Positions 35,878 through 49,885 are shown, counted from the stretch's first letter. The stretch is DNA of 64,000 nt from Seiridium cupressi (GCA_036674765.1 JARVKI010000063.1:186001-250000); one strand, 5' to 3'. The notes: generated from the sequence alone by a model not told the origin. Program-made: numbers and translations.

Positions 35878-38800
35878 GCCTGGGGGTCCTGGGGGGTGGT
35901 CTCGCCGCCTTTCGCTAACGGAGTCTCCTGACAGATTTAGGGTGGGATCGGTGAAGCCAAACTGAAATATCCCCACGCACTCGGTCTTTGATATGGTTGA
36001 TTATGTGAGGTGATGCAATGCCGTGTTCATAGAGAAGCTCGTGCCGCCCAGTTTCGAAGCCCTATCCTTGCTGGACGAATAGCACGCGTCTTCGACCCAG
36101 TTATGCCCACGCAATTACACATTCGTCATGCGCCGTGGCTCTGCAGTTGTTCGTGGCCGTGGCCGAGAGGTTCAAGAAGCAATCGAACTGCAGTGCAGTC
36201 GGGCAGTCGGGAAGCAAGCGGTCAGGGAGGAGAGACGGGCCTGGCTACCCAGGGGTTATACAACACTAGGTCATATGGTGCCCGTCGGTCGCCTCGATAC
36301 CATGTGGGATTATAAGCTCCAGGCCGGGGAGCAGTCACATGGATGCAGAAGCTCTCGTTCGAGCCAAACGTGTTCGTGCGGTTACGTCCGGCGCATACGT
36401 GGGGAGGGCTCGTCCGGTTGGTCACTTGAACAGCGTCTTTGAAGTCGTTTTGTGACAATGCAAGCTTCCAGGCGCACCCTAGTCGCTTGTCGCATTGACT
36501 TGCCTGGCGAATCTATGCTTAAATCATGAGTGTTGCTCGATCGACCGAGATTAATAATCGCGCGCAGGGCGAGAGATCGTGGCGGTCGGCGGTGGGTGAG
36601 GCAACAGCAAAGTAAAAGTTCCCGATGCGATGGCAGTTTGATGTTGGTGATACGTCGAGTGATACAGCTGGTCTAAGGTATCGCGAATTGGCAGGGATAT
36701 AACGCGGGAGTGGGTTTTCGTGGGCTGGCCGGCGGCCGGGTGCTAAGTACTGCACTGTACAAGCGTATCTACCTTACCTAGGCGCAGCCCGTCCCGTCAC
36801 CTGCGCCATCTCAGCTCCAGCCCAGCCCAGCGGTCTTTGGATCACCAGCTTCGGACCCGAGACTTCTGTTCTAGTCAGTCGGGTGTATGATACTGCACAA
36901 AGTATTGTTTTGCCATTTCCAGCACCTAATCGCTTCACGTAAACTCGACAGGGTGCTGGTCGCAGGTACGGCCACTTGCAGGCCCGGCTTCCCGTAAAGG
37001 ACCAGCCACAGGACCCCTGCAGGTGTTGGTGGCCTAGGTCTCCCATTGCAGTGATACTGGGTAGGTACATGGAATTGGCAGTGACAACATACTGTTCGCT
37101 TTCGTTGGGTACGGCCTCGTCACGGCTGCTGCGATCATCGATAAGATGCATAGTTGTATAAGCCGTGGTTGTAGACACGGGAAGATGTGTTAGTGCTAGG
37201 ACACCCACCTAATCGCTGATCTTCCGACTCAGGAGCCCTTTCTGGGTGTATGTACGGACCGACCTCTAAACCTGACCGATCAAGTCAAGGCCCATTGAGA
37301 TACGCACGACTCGTAGATGTAAGTGACACAAACCTCCACAGAAGCGTTGAGATGACGGGCATTCCCGCCCTGGGCGCCAACACACCTGCTTGGACCTTGG
37401 TGGTCAGCCTGAAGGGCGGGAGACGGGAGACGGGAGATGCATCTGCACCATGGGGTCACCTGCAAGCGCGCCGCCATCTTCGTGCCAACGCTCCAAGATC
37501 CAGGATCTACAACGTCTTAGCACCCGCTACGAGCATTCCAGCGACCCATCTACCCACATTGAACCCCTGGGACCATACCTTAAGGAATGGCACCTTAGTC
37601 GCATAGCACTTTGGCGTCTATTTCGAGATCTGCAACTGCTGTCACAGCGAATGGGATTGCCCCACGCTCGATTTCCCCAGCTCGAAAGTCTCCGGTGAGA
37701 GATCAGATCTCACAAGGCGATCGTGTGTAAGCCACGTTCCCGGATCGACTGATGGGCTAAAGTGATCTACCGATACAGGCTTAAGACGATCCCTGTAGGC
37801 TAATGCAGTCCGTGAACATCAAGGTCCTTTGCCCTCAAAAACCTATCTAGAGAAGAGATGTTGTGTTTCACGGCAATTCTCTGCGAGTATATAATCATGG
37901 GGGATATAAAGAACTAGTCGCGCATTTGTATTTGGCTAATTACAAGAATGCGGAGATGTGATACAGATCCGCTTCTGGAAGGCATGTGCACCCGCGGCAC
38001 GTTCAGAGTTCACCGCCGATCTGGATGGCATACACTGCAATGGTATCTTTCCGAATCATATTGCGTGCTCATCTCTATCAACAGCATTGCAGGCTTGTGC
38101 AACAATTCAACGCCGGCCGGGACGACAAAGCCGTGTCGTTTCGATGCTGGAATCGCATATGTACATTGGCTACGGTATACCGGCCACATATCCTATAATC
38201 TATGTATTCCGGTGAGCTGTCATAAAATCAAATTGCACAGTCAGAGAATCGAATGTTATCAGTGCCTAAGGAAGCGCGACGCGGGCCGCAAAGCAGGCGA
38301 CTTTCGTCAGTGTGGCGCAGTCCTAGCCTTTTAAACGTGTATATACTCGAGAGGAGAGGGGAGCTTTCACGTGATCAATACGGCTTATCGGTTAAATCTT
38401 CAGGTTCCCGGCTCGATATTATTTGTTTTTACGAGACCATTAGGTACTGGCCGCTTCCCTGATCGAGAAATGTTTCGCAAATGACCATCCACCTTTGCGC
38501 CTTGTAAAGGCACCGTCACTGCTGAGAGAGACCATATAAACGACGAAGCCAATCAAGCCCGGTCTGCCTTGGGTCTTTCTGCATCCCAAGTAAATCGTGC
38601 ATCATCGTTCCCTGGCGCCAAACTACCCTGCAGCAAACAACCCCTCAGCGGTCCACTAGAATCGAGACTGCGTCTACCTCTTAGAGAAATAAAAAATTCC
38701 AGAAAAATTCGCACCACGATTGAGCTGGACTCGATCCCCGAGAGAGGCACTCCGTAATCGTGATCCACATCCAAGTTCATGTAAAATTCCCCGCAGCCCT

Positions 38801-39538
38801 TCATTCACCCCGTCTCGTCTCAACGACGCCCGGGAGCCCGATTGCAAAACTCGATTGGGACCGTCGCTTGCCCAAAGTAAGCCCGACTTCGAGCTACTTT
38901 CTGTGCTGCCCCTTCTCATGGGGCCCTCCACCGCCCTCTTTGCACAGCGTTAGTACAATCAGACTTTGTTTCGAGCCTTGTGCAAGGGTCTTCGGATGTG
39001 TCTCCAGGGATTGGACGTCACTTATCTCCATACAAGTAAATCATCCGCGTGAAAGGCGCCGAGCGACACCCAGACCGACAACGACGCTCAATCGAACCAT
39101 CCGCTTTTGGCCGACTCTCTGGGGATAGTGAGGGTAGGCATCACCAACCCTATATTGACTGCGTCTCACTGGCAAGAAGCCGATCCCACGACTTGGTGCA
39201 TGAATCATGACTCTGAGCTGCCTGTTTCCTGATTCACTAGGCAGTCGTCCCCTCGCATTCAAGACCATTTGACTCCAAGTGTCTGAGATGTGAGGCCAGC
39301 ACGAGCCTTGTGGGATGAGCACGGGAAATTCGACCTCACTCACTTTACGATCCAGGATTTTGTGGCCGTCCAACTCCTCTCGCTAAGTGCTGCCTCTTGG
39401 CGAGCCCCCCTGCGCAAAGCGATTGAGTTTGTACAACCATCAGCACACAAGTGGCCGGCGTCTGAGCAAGCCGCACCGGAGCCTCTTCCTTCTTGAGCAA
39501 GCCACAACACCGACAACTGGGCGCCATGCACCTTGACG
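35878..39538. other. 3.7-kb spacer without a supported gene
   Basis: The longest gene-free stretch of the window, between the divergent TBC and MMS1-like genes. Dozens of short open frames on both strands (for example 36774-37208, 37250-37606, 37948-38334) show no motif, splice-supported join or signal peptide. The word TACCTTACCTAGG occurs near 36771. GC content varies but no low-complexity block stands out. A long non-coding transcript or an unrecognised, intron-rich gene cannot be excluded. Confidence 0.4.
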
Positions 39539-42500
39539 ATGGCTCTTCAAACCAACGTATTTGAGAATGGAGAGTGGGTCACTCGGACTCTCGAACCAAG
39601 AGAGCTATTCCGCCAAACGAGCTCTCCCCAACAGCCGAAACCAAAGAAGCAGCATTTCGTGCCACCGACATATGGTCTGTTGACCAAAACAGTTATAGAA
39701 AGCCCCGTATTTCATTGGGTGCTGCCTGTGCAGCTCAGATCTGCTCGGCATAATGATGTCGCCTTCATAGGGGTGAGTCTCTCCGTCTTGTTGTTAGTGT
39801 AACCACAAGACATATCACTGCTGCCAGCCAGAGACTCTTATCATTCATGGGCGCAGATGTGGGCCTTGCCGGGGGTTATGATTTGCCATTGCTTACTTCT
39901 GCAACTGAAGTTGTCGTTCAAGTAGGGTACACTAAGCTAACGTGAAAGTAGGACAATTTTATCCAGGTGTGTGAACTCGGGCGCGACGGTCAGCTTCAGG
40001 ATATTGCTAGGAAGCAGGACCTCGGATCCCGGATACGCAATGCCTGTGTCCTCGGGTCCCCCTCAAACTACGCCGATGACAGTAATCCGGAACAGATCAA
40101 GACCGAAGAAGGCGACCTTGACATGTTAGGTGGCCAGAGTCAACTACGCCGTGTTCTCCCTCCACAGCTGCTGGTATTGGTGCTCGAAGGAGCCGAGCTG
40201 GTCTTTCTCCACCTAGAGGAAGGCGCACCTGGCGAGTTGGGCTTCGTTCTACATGGCGAGAAGATCCCTGGCACCCCTTTCGTATCTCCCGGCTTTCATC
40301 TAGCAGTCGATCCAGGCTCACGATTCCTCGCTCTGGCTTGTGCAGAGGCTCATTTCCAGGTGTGGGGCTTGGAATCGATGGATGTGCTTCGTGCCCAGCA
40401 TGCGGAAGGCCTGCCTTTCAAGCCAATTGTTGGAGGCTTGTACCCACGGAGTCTCACCGGAGTCATACACAAGATGGAATTTCTTTCGCCGGGAGCAGAC
40501 AGCCTGGAACGCGTCATTCTCGCACTCATCATCATCCACAAGGGCCATTCGAGACTGCACAGGTACGAGTGGGAGTTTGGCGACGATATAGGCACGATCT
40601 TGAAGGAGAAGAACATTGGATGGCCGCTTGATCCGCGATACCAAATGCCACTGCTCGTAATCCCGTCAACAGTCCGAGAAAGTTTTCTTATGGTCACAGA
40701 GACTAGCGAAGCATTCTGGGCCACGTTGAAGAATGGGACTCTGGAGGCAGAAGACGTTGACATTGGAGAACACGAGAGTACTGAGCTCCACATTGGTCGT
40801 AGCGCGCCACTATGGACCGCATGGAGCAGGCCATGGCGGCTGCCCGAATATCATCTCGATAAGGATACCATCTGGCTGGCCAGGGAGGACGGCATTCTCA
40901 ACTTTCTTGAGATTACAGCGGGAGACGGGCTGCTTACCAACGTGATCTTGGGCGAAGTCAAGTGCAAGATCGACACAGCATTTGCATGCCTGTACGATCC
41001 TTTTGCGGACATCCTCATCACAGGGGGCGACTCGGGACCGGGTGCAATCTGGCGAGTAAGTTTCACTCAATGTTCGTGATGATGTGCTTGCTGAAATTTC
41101 TTCCCCCCAGGCTGAACCGAGACAAGCGCCGAGGAATATTGGTACGATACCAAATTGGTCTCCCACTGTAGACATTACATCTACCAATCTTGTAGCCGGT
41201 GGCGTTGTGGATGCGAAGAATCCGAGGACGAAAGCTCGTGGCAACGCAGAGAACAATCTATCATTGAAACCAGACCGGGTATTCGTATGTTCTGGCAGGG
41301 GCCAAACTGGATCGATCGCAGAATTTAGATATGGTTTCGAGGCAAAGGTTGGCTCTGAACTAGATTGCGGAGATCCGATCAAGCAATGCTGGACAATGAG
41401 TTGCCCGGGCAGCAACTCGGACGCTGAGTTCTACTTGCTAGTCTCTTTCCCTAACAGATCCGATATATGGCAAGTCAACATCGACTCGTCCGAGGTTATC
41501 TCTCAGGGTCAGGATGAAGTGCCATACGATTTATCCTCAAGCACGCTCGCAGCACACGAACTCGATGACGGAACTATTGTTCAAGTGACTTCTAGCTCAA
41601 TCACGGTGATCACCTCGACAGACAGGTAGAACAACAAAAGCTTTGCTGTTGGTGTTTCTTACTAACTATTTTACTAGTACGCGACATTTTCCGCACGATT
41701 TGGATGGTTCCCCTGGGGCCGTGATTACCAACTCGGCTATACAAGAAGATTTATTGGCATTGTCGTTCTGTTCCGGCTCGGACTTTCGTGTCAAGACGGT
41801 TAGGGTTGATGCGTTGAATTTGCTTCAAGGCGCGACTTATAGTGCGGAAGGAGAGGTGACTTGTGTCGCGCTTTCGAGGCTCGCTGAAGAACCTGTCCTG
41901 CTTGTCGGTATCTGGGACTCGGGTCGTCCAATACTTGTGATTTACCCTACCCAGATAGCTCCTCAATCTTCGCAAGCCGCACCGATTCGTATCGACATAA
42001 CCTTGTGTAAGTTTCGTGATTCACTATGTAAAACTTTACTGATATAGAGGTGAAATAGTGTACCCAGCTTTGCATGATGCCCACGATCATGATATTGGCT
42101 TAACTTCATTCGAAGCTCTCACAAGCATTATGTCTTTCAACGACATTCAAGGACATACATTATTCTGTCTTGGAACAAGGAGCGGAGAGGTTCTCACATT
42201 GACGGTGAATTCTAGACATCCCCAAGATATTCGGGGAACCTACAGCAAGTTTGGATTTTCGGCCGCCCATGTGTTCTCGATGAGCGAACGCTCAGAGCCC
42301 GCTTCGGCCTTTGTTTGCTGCGACTCCAATCTCTTTCTCATGAATCATCTATCCAAGAAGCAGAACAAAAACTGCTTCGAGAAGACGCATCGCGTTTGGG
42401 TAACTGGGGTGGTTTCGGAGGCTGGGGTGGATGCTGTCAGTAAGATGCGGCGGAACTTATCACAGGCGCCAGGAAGATCAACACTGGCCCTGGTATCGGG

Positions 42501-43905
42501 CTCAGCAGTATACATTTCAGAGCTACAAGATCTTCCGAAACCAGTTCTGCGTCAATTCCCAATCGGCGGTACACCCAACAAGGTCATGTATCATCCTAGG
42601 CTGGAGGCGCTTGTCGTTGGACTTATCCGAGACGGCCGACCATCAATAAGATTCATCGACCCCGAGACTGGCCTAGACCTTTCTCTCCCAACAGATAGCG
42701 CAGGCAATGAAGTTGAGCACATCACTGGGCTTGGGAAGCCCGGCTCTCGCATTGTGGCATTAACGCATTGGAACTTTGAGAAAGACGGTCGTACGTGGGG
42801 TTATATTGTGGTCTCGGTGCGCGGCGCGGACGGCCAAGGCCAGGTCTTGATTGTCACTGCCACCAGGGAGGATACAAGACCATCGGAAGATGTCCCTTAC
42901 AAGATTCGCTTTCAGACCAAGTTGAAAAGGTCGGGGTATCCTGAGCCTGTCTGGTCGATCGCGACCGAGGCCCAAGGGTTAATTCTCTGCAGCGGAAAGA
43001 CGGTGCAATACGAGATGCTTGACCTAGAGCAGAAGAAATTGAGGAAAGTCAAGGAACATGGGCTGTCCTCCCCAGCGCTCTGGATGGAGGTTGTTGATGG
43101 TCAGCTTCATGTTGCCACCAATCAACACTCGCTCGAAGTGGTAGACTTTCTAAGCTCTCCGGAGAGCGAGTCGATGACTCGACTGTATTCGGACGACCGG
43201 GCAAAACTATCGCTACACTGTATTCAGGGCATCGACACCTCATCCAAGGGTCATCACCAACCCATTACACTGTTATCAGATGTATACTGTGGCGTTTGGG
43301 GCATGTGGGCTCCTCCTCATGGTGAGTTGCCTTTGAAACCAATATTCCAAGCCGAACTCCAAGCGTCCGTTAGGCGGTTCACTCGAGCGAGAGCTCGGCC
43401 ACAGTGGACTTTGTTTAACCGCCAGACGAGATACGGCTGCGTGCGAAGCAGTGTGGACGGTGCCGACATCCTGGGCTTGGGGATTGATGGATCATTGCGA
43501 CAATTTACCGTTGTCAATGTGGATGCCTGGCGACTACTGAGATTTATCCAGAATCTAGCCCTGAAATCTCCTGACACCTGCCCACCTGCTGTTGCTTCTT
43601 TCGCTGAAGCTTCAGACGAAACAGATAGCCAAGGAGATGCCATGGATATGGACTGGGATCCTGAACCGCGGCTTTTGCCAATAATAAACAGGCAAATCAA
43701 TGGCGACATCCTTCAGCGATGCCTGGAGAAGCGCGCCTTGGGAGATTTGGTATCCCAACAAGAGCACGCAGTTCGTCTTCGACAACTTCTCGAAGCTGTT
43801 GAAACTGGCAAATACACGCAGGATTTAGATGGGTTCGGCAAGATGTCCGAGTACCTCGATCTTGCTTATGACATACTAGAGTACTATCTTGCACCTATAC
43901 TGTAA
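39539..43905 (+). CDS. MMS1/DDB1/RIK1-like CPSF-A propeller protein
   Basis: Five exons (39539-39772, 39952-41055, 41111-41625, 41678-42006, 42059-43905) encode about 1,342 residues. The N terminus (MALQTNVFENGEWVTRTL, LRSARHNDVAFIG and DNFIQVCELGRDGQLQDIAR) matches fungal proteins with the MMS1 N-terminal domain, and SDIWQVNIDSSEVI, FNDIQGHTLFCLGTRSGEVL and YPEPVWSIATEAQGLILC are typical propeller strands. The C terminus ends as an alpha-helical bundle (EYLDLAYDILEYYLAPIL). Relatives are adaptors of cullin-4/Rtt101 ubiquitin ligases used in replication-fork repair or heterochromatin formation (Mms1, DDB1, Rik1, Neurospora DIM-8), or parts of RNA-processing complexes (CFT1, RSE1). I cannot tell which from sequence alone. 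The second exon begins just after a 179-bp intron; all other introns are 52-55 bp. Confidence 0.85.
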
Positions 43906-45050
43906 AGAAACCTACCTTACCTAGAAATACTCCTGGACATATTTCTCCTTGTCTTTTTTGTGCGGCTCTCCCTTTTTGGGAAACGGTCATCCTTGCTGCC
44001 TTGGGTTGCTACCCTCGGCGAGAGAGGAAGTGAGGCTAGACCCGATGCACAACTGGTTCGGATGGTCAAACATGCAAGGGCGTTCTGTAACGAACAAAGA
44101 ACGGGGTGCGGATAACCTCGAGCCCGGGGATAGACAAAACGAATAGACGGACAAACACCCAGGGTATATTGACGGATCACTCAGACCATGAACATGCATA
44201 TGTCCATGGTGGCATAGGACTTACGGATTTCTTTCATGTTCTCAATGTTATATGCCTGGATGAGTAGATAGTGTGGTTTAGCTACAGGGCCTTCGCTTGA
44301 CTATAATAAACTTGATGTGAAGCTGGAATCCAGATATGGCAAATGAGAAGTGTTTGGAAACCGTCTGCACATTCGAAGCTGAAGGACATGGATGCAAGAC
44401 CAATCCTGCAAAATGGGAGATGATGTGGCAGTGCGGACGCTCAGGCACACAGCAGTGCACTGATATCACCAAGGTGGGGTCTTTCGTTTAGAGGATGTCA
44501 GTGCTCACACAAGGGCCTTTTCACACAAAATCGTCAGCAATTTAGCGAGCGTCATTGCCCCGCCATCGAGCTGCTGGGCATCTCGCATAGCCCAACGAAG
44601 GATTTTGAGATGGATTGGATCATGATCAAAAGGAGAAGGACTTTAATGAAAGCGGGTGTGACTCGGACAGGCTTAGACAGCATAACTGGACACATGGACA
44701 AGTCGCCCTCCATCATGGGAAAACTTGGCCACTTCCGGACTTAAGGCTGCTTCTTTCCAGTCTGTGATGCGAATGTGACCAACCAAATTCACCCCACATT
44801 TTGATTTCCGGTCTCACAGTTCGAGATACTACTAAATCATCAACCCCTCCATCCACCATTTTGCCGTCGACGATTCTGGGATTTACGGCAAACCCTCAAC
44901 GACTTTTCCTCCCATTCATTTGTCGAAGGAACAAGGGCAGTGATCGACGACTTTTCCAATCGTGCACCACCCAGATTCGAAAATCTGTGATTTTTCGCAA
45001 GCTCCTCATTTATTTTCTCCCCCACGCACTGCATCGACGACCGAGAAAAG
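43906..45050. other. Spacer and eIF5B upstream region
   Basis: About 1.1 kb. The last 250 bp before the eIF5B ATG are pyrimidine-rich and look like a promoter and 5' UTR. The word ACCTTACCTAG occurs just after the MMS1-like stop. No gene or RNA seen. Confidence 0.45.
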
Positions 45051-48000
45051 ATGGCGCCCAAAGGCAAGAAAGGCAAGAAGGGTGGCGGCGACGACTGGGA
45101 GGCCGAGCTTGGAGAATCCATCGCACCCCCTAATGGCGACGCCGCACCCGCTGACGGCGACAACGACGATGACGCTGCTCCTGCCGGTGGCCTTATGGCT
45201 ATGATGAACAGGCGACGTGAGAAGAGGAAAAAGCAGGGTCTATCCGAAGAATTCGAGGCGCCCAAGGAGGAACCTGCGGAGGATGTCACGCCCGTTCAAG
45301 CACCCGTAGAAGCCAACATCGACGACGAATTCGCGCTTCCCGAGAAGAAGGGCAAGGGCGGAAAGGGCGGCAAGCAAGCACCCGCTCCCAAGGCGGCTGC
45401 CGGCGAGGATGACGAAGTGGGTGAGGACGGACGCATGTTGACCAAGGCCGAGAAGGAGAAGCTCAAGAAGGAGAGAGAGAAGCAACGAAAGAAGGAACAG
45501 GTAAGATATCTGCCGATGAAGAATGGTCCATGACTCATACTAAAATGTCTATGTACAGGCCGCCAAGAAGAAGACTACCACTCCCGCACCGAAAGCCGAA
45601 GCCGCAAAGCCCATCGTAGAGGAAAAGAAGGAGGCACCAGCTGCTGCTGCTCCAGAGGCCGTCGGTGGCAAGAAGGGCAAAAAACTACCTCCTCACCTAG
45701 CCGCCCTCCAGAAGCAACAAGAAGAGCTACGGAAACAGCGAGAGGAAGAAGAGAGAATCGCTGCTGAGGAGAAGGCGCGCCTTGAAGAGGAAGAGAAGAG
45801 AGATGCCGAGGAGATCAAGCGAAGAGAGGAGGAGAAGGCTCGCAAGAAGCAAAAGGAGAAGGAGAGAATCGACCAGCTCAAGAAGGAGGGCAAGTTCATG
45901 ACCAAAGCACAGAAAGAGGAGAAGGCTCGCAACGAGCGCAAGCTCCAACAAATGCTTGCAGCTGGTATCAAGATCGGTCCTCAAGATGGAGAGGGCGAAG
46001 AGAAGAAGAAGAAGGTCGACACTCGAAAACGTGGCAAGGGCCCCGCCAAGGTGAGCAACGGAACATCGTATCTGTCAGGAGGAATGCATGGCTAACATGG
46101 ATTTTAGGTCGACGAAGAGAAGGCACTAGCTGAAGCCGCCGAACGAGCGAGGTTAGAAGCTGAAAGAGTCGCCCGGGAGGCCGAAGAGAAGGCGGCCAAA
46201 GAGGCTGCCGATGCCGAAGCTGCCGCCAAAGCTGCTGCTGCCAAGGACGAAAGTGACTTGGAAGATGACTGGGAGGCTGCTGCCGCTTCGGATGATGAAG
46301 ATGTCAAGGACAGCTGGGACGCCGATTCCGACGCCGAGGCAAAGGCATCTGCAAACGGCAAGGCCACGTCCGAGCTGCCGTCAAGGCCGAAGGCGCAGCA
46401 AGGTGATGATTCGGAATCCGAGTCCGAGTCTGAGTCCGAAGAGGAATCCTCGGAAGATGAGGAGCAAACTGCCAGGCAAGCAGCAGAGGCACAACGCAAG
46501 AGGGAGGCAGCTGAGCGACGAGAGAAGGCCCACCAAGCCGCTTTGGCTGCACGGTCGAAGGATGACCTCCGCTCCCCTATTTGCTGTATTCTTGGTCACG
46601 TCGATACCGGAAAGACCAAGCTTCTGGACAAGATTCGTCAGACCAACGTGCAGGAAGGCGAAGCAGGTGGTATCACACAGCAGATTGGTGCCACCTACTT
46701 CCCTGTTGATGCTATCAAGCAGAAGACCCAGGTCGTCAACCGGGATGGTGCTTTTGAGTTCAAGGTTCCTGGCTTGTTGATCATCGATACCCCTGGTCAC
46801 GAGTCTTTCTCCAACCTGCGATCCCGTGGTTCATCCCTTTGCAACATTGCCATTTTGGTCGTCGATATCATGCACGGTCTGGAGCCCCAAACGTTGGAGT
46901 CAATGAAGCTGCTCCGTGACAGGAAGACTCCTTTCGTCGTAGCTCTCAACAAGATCGATCGTCTCTACGGCTGGAAGAAGGTTGACAACAACGGCTTCCA
47001 AGAGAGTTTGGCGCTGCAGAACAAGGGTGTGCAGAATGAGTTCAAGAACCGATTGGACCAGACCAAGGTTGCCTTTGCCGAACAAGGTTTCAACTCGGAG
47101 CTGTTCTATGAGAACAAGTCCATGGCCAAGAACGTGTCTTTGATCCCTACATCAGCTCATACTGGTGAGGGTATCCCTGACATGTTGAAGCTTATCGTTC
47201 AGCTGACCCAAGAGAGGATGGTCGGCTCTCTTATGTACCTGTCTGAGGTTCAGGCCACTGTTCTTGAAGTCAAGGCCATCGAAGGTTTTGGTATGACCAT
47301 CGATGTTATCTTGTCCAATGGTGTTCTACGGGAAGGTGATCGAATTGTCGTCTGTGGTACCGAAGGTGCTATAGTAACGAATATTCGCGCATTACTCACA
47401 CCAGCGCCGCTGAAGGAACTGCGCGTCAAGTCTCAATATGTGCACAACAAGGAGATCAAGGCTGCCATGGGTGTCAAGATCAGTGCGCCTAATCTCGAGG
47501 GCGCTATCGCCGGTTCTCGACTCTTGGTCGTTGGTCCCGATGATGATGAGGATGATCTCATCGACGAACTTGAGGGTGATCTTAATGTCCTCTTCAGCCG
47601 TGTGGAGAAGACTGGCCGAGGTGTATCCGTGCAAGCATCGACCCTAGGTTCGCTGGAAGCCTTGCTCGATTTCTTGAAGGAGTGCAAGATTCCTGTCGCC
47701 AACGTCGGAATCGGTCCGGTGTTCAAGCGAGACGTTATGCAGAGTGGTACCATGCTTGAGAAAGCACCTGACTATGCAGTCATGCTTTGTTTCGACGTGA
47801 AGATTGATAAGGAAGCTCAACAATACGCAGACGACCAGGGCATTAAGATCTTCACTGCCGACATTATCTACCATCTGTTCGACAACTTCACCAAGCACAT
47901 GGATGCGCAGCTCGAGAAGAAGAAGGAAGAGTCCAAGATGCTTGCTGTTTTCCCATGCGTCCTCAACACTGTTGCAGTGTTCAACAAGACGAACCCCATT

Positions 48001-48408
48001 GTCGTTGGTGTCGATGTCGTAGATGGCAACCTCCGGATCAACACTCCTATTGCTGCTGTTAGACAAGGCCCCAACGGCAAGGAGATCGTCCCCATTGGTA
48101 GAGTGTAAGTTCTTTGATACCACAAAGTTCCTTTTCCTTTCATTTGTACTAACTACTCTCTTAGGACATCAATCGAGCGTGACCACAAGGCCATTCCGAT
48201 CTGCAAGAAGGGTCAACCCTCGGTGGCTGTCAAGATCGAAATGGGCAATTCTCAACCGACATATGGTCGACACCTCGAGGAGACTGACCCTCTATACAGC
48301 ATGATCTCACGTAAGAGCATTGACACACTGAAGCAGTTCTACCGTACAGACGTGTCCAATGACGAGTGGCATCTTATTGTCAAGCTGAAGCCTCTATTTG
48401 ATATCTAA
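45051..48408 (+). CDS. fun12: Translation initiation factor eIF5B
   Basis: Four exons (45051-45500, 45559-46050, 46108-48104, 48165-48408; introns 58, 57 and 60 bp) encode about 1,060 residues. The first 430 residues are highly charged Lys/Glu/Ala-rich coiled coil and acidic patches ([18 protein letters not shown]), typical of eukaryotic eIF5B. The GTPase domain has G1 [12 protein letters not shown], switch-[14 protein letters not shown]3 DTPGHE and G4 NKIDR. Domain II starts near [20 protein letters not shown], domain III holds [12 protein letters not shown], and domain IV ends [12 protein letters not shown], the part that contacts eIF1A. It catalyses joining of the 60S subunit at the end of initiation. 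Intact, with no unusual substitutions seen. Confidence 0.97.
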
Positions 48409-49873
48409 ATTGGTACCATATTTTGCCGTGATGGGTACGGTTGAATTCAGGAGGTTTGACTGAATTATCAGCCAAGCTCGAAGACAACCGTATGGAATGG
48501 CAGTGAGTGTTGAGGCGAATAAATGCATCGTTGTGTGTATGATGGAGAGGAGAGGTTGATGGTAGAACTGGTTGCATCTACGTCTTTTTGCTATCGCTCT
48601 ATAATACAAGGAAAGGAAAAGGAATCGTCATTGTTTTAGGCGCCTAGGTCGACCTTTTTGATATTCAACTCTGATTTGCTGTCGTTACTGACATTTCTTT
48701 TACCAATCATGGTGACAATAATACACTCGGTGATTGTTCAGAAATATGCACGAGCTGCCCCGAGTGGTAATACGTTGATCTCATCAGCTGATCTGTCCTC
48801 TGTGATATGTAATTCTGGATCAACTTGATAGGTTGAACCTATCAAGTTCATACGCTTGGCGACCCTATGTCAATTGCCTTTGGATATATGCCTTCCACTG
48901 TCCAACCACACCCGGTATGCCCTTCAACACAGACCAGACCCCCATCACGATCCGCATCCGTAAACAGATTTTGACCCCAGCGCCCACGTTTGGTTGAGGG
49001 CGGGGGAACAAGCCGGGCCCAGGTATGGCAGGTGTTTTTGGAGCAGGATTCGGAGAACGCACCTCCAATGACAGGACCAGGAGCCGTGACTGCCCATTTT
49101 TGGATAACAAAAGCAGAAGGTGTGAAGTCGCAGGCTTCTCCCTAAATATTTTTGGAAACTTTGAACACAACAACTGAGACGTACGGTTTATTCCAGCCTG
49201 CGGAAATGCTTTGGTAGGACGTACTCTGCTGCTTTGATGAGACACTATAGATACGGATCCTTGTGGCTGTCATGGGTGTTCGATTACTCGACTGTATCGT
49301 TACCAATCGCGGAGTCATAAGGTGTATTTGACTAATAAAGGCGTGAAATTGACTAGGTAAATCGCAATACGCCTTCGACGTTTTTGTTAAATGTTACTAT
49401 TGCGAGACTTTTGGAGTATCGTATCCAGACATCATACCCGCTTATCCCTGAGACATGTACAAACCACTATTGATGATATTGAGGCCCATTAGGTACCACA
49501 AACATCCATATTGACATCCGATTGCTTGCTTTACAAGTGTATTGGATTGACGGCTATCGCGCTGTCAAGATTGGGAGTAGCATTTTCTGTCACGTTATGA
49601 AGACATGGTTACATTTTGACTGGAGGAGGATAGAGATGAAGCGTGCAATTGCCGCTGGGAACGAATACATCATGCTGGAAGCTTTATAGGCATATTCTCA
49701 ATTTACGAACACCAATGTCTGAGGTCAATGACAGCCAGGGTAAGAGGATGCTATATAACATATGTGGTATAATGTGGCGATGTTCGGCTTATAGTGACAA
49801 CTTGAGTACTCGAATCGCCGGTGGAAAAGATAAAAAAGAGAAAAAAGCTTTCTCCCAATCTTGGAGTGGGCAC
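48409..49873. other. Spacer downstream of eIF5B
   Basis: About 1.5 kb with the eIF5B 3' UTR, the palindrome listed separately, and the region after the tRNA gene's terminator. Open frames are short and motif-free. Confidence 0.45.
48822..48848. repeat. Perfect 13-bp palindrome with 1-nt centre
   Basis: AACTTGATAGGTT is followed by a single G and then its exact reverse complement AACCTATCAAGTT. The arms pair at all 13 positions. It lies about 410 bp after the eIF5B stop. With a one-base loop it would extrude as a cruciform rather than act as a normal RNA hairpin. Confidence 0.85.
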
Positions 49874-49880
49874 AAAAAAA
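49874..49880 (-). terminator. RNA polymerase III T-run
   Basis: Seven A on the plus strand are seven T on the tRNA coding strand, starting five bases after the tRNA acceptor stem. This is the standard Pol III stop. Confidence 0.85.
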
Positions 49881-49885
49881 CGAAT

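Noticed and set aside
36774..38334. Several 100-140 codon open frames in the 3.7-kb spacer
   Set aside because: None joins to another by splice signals and none has a motif.
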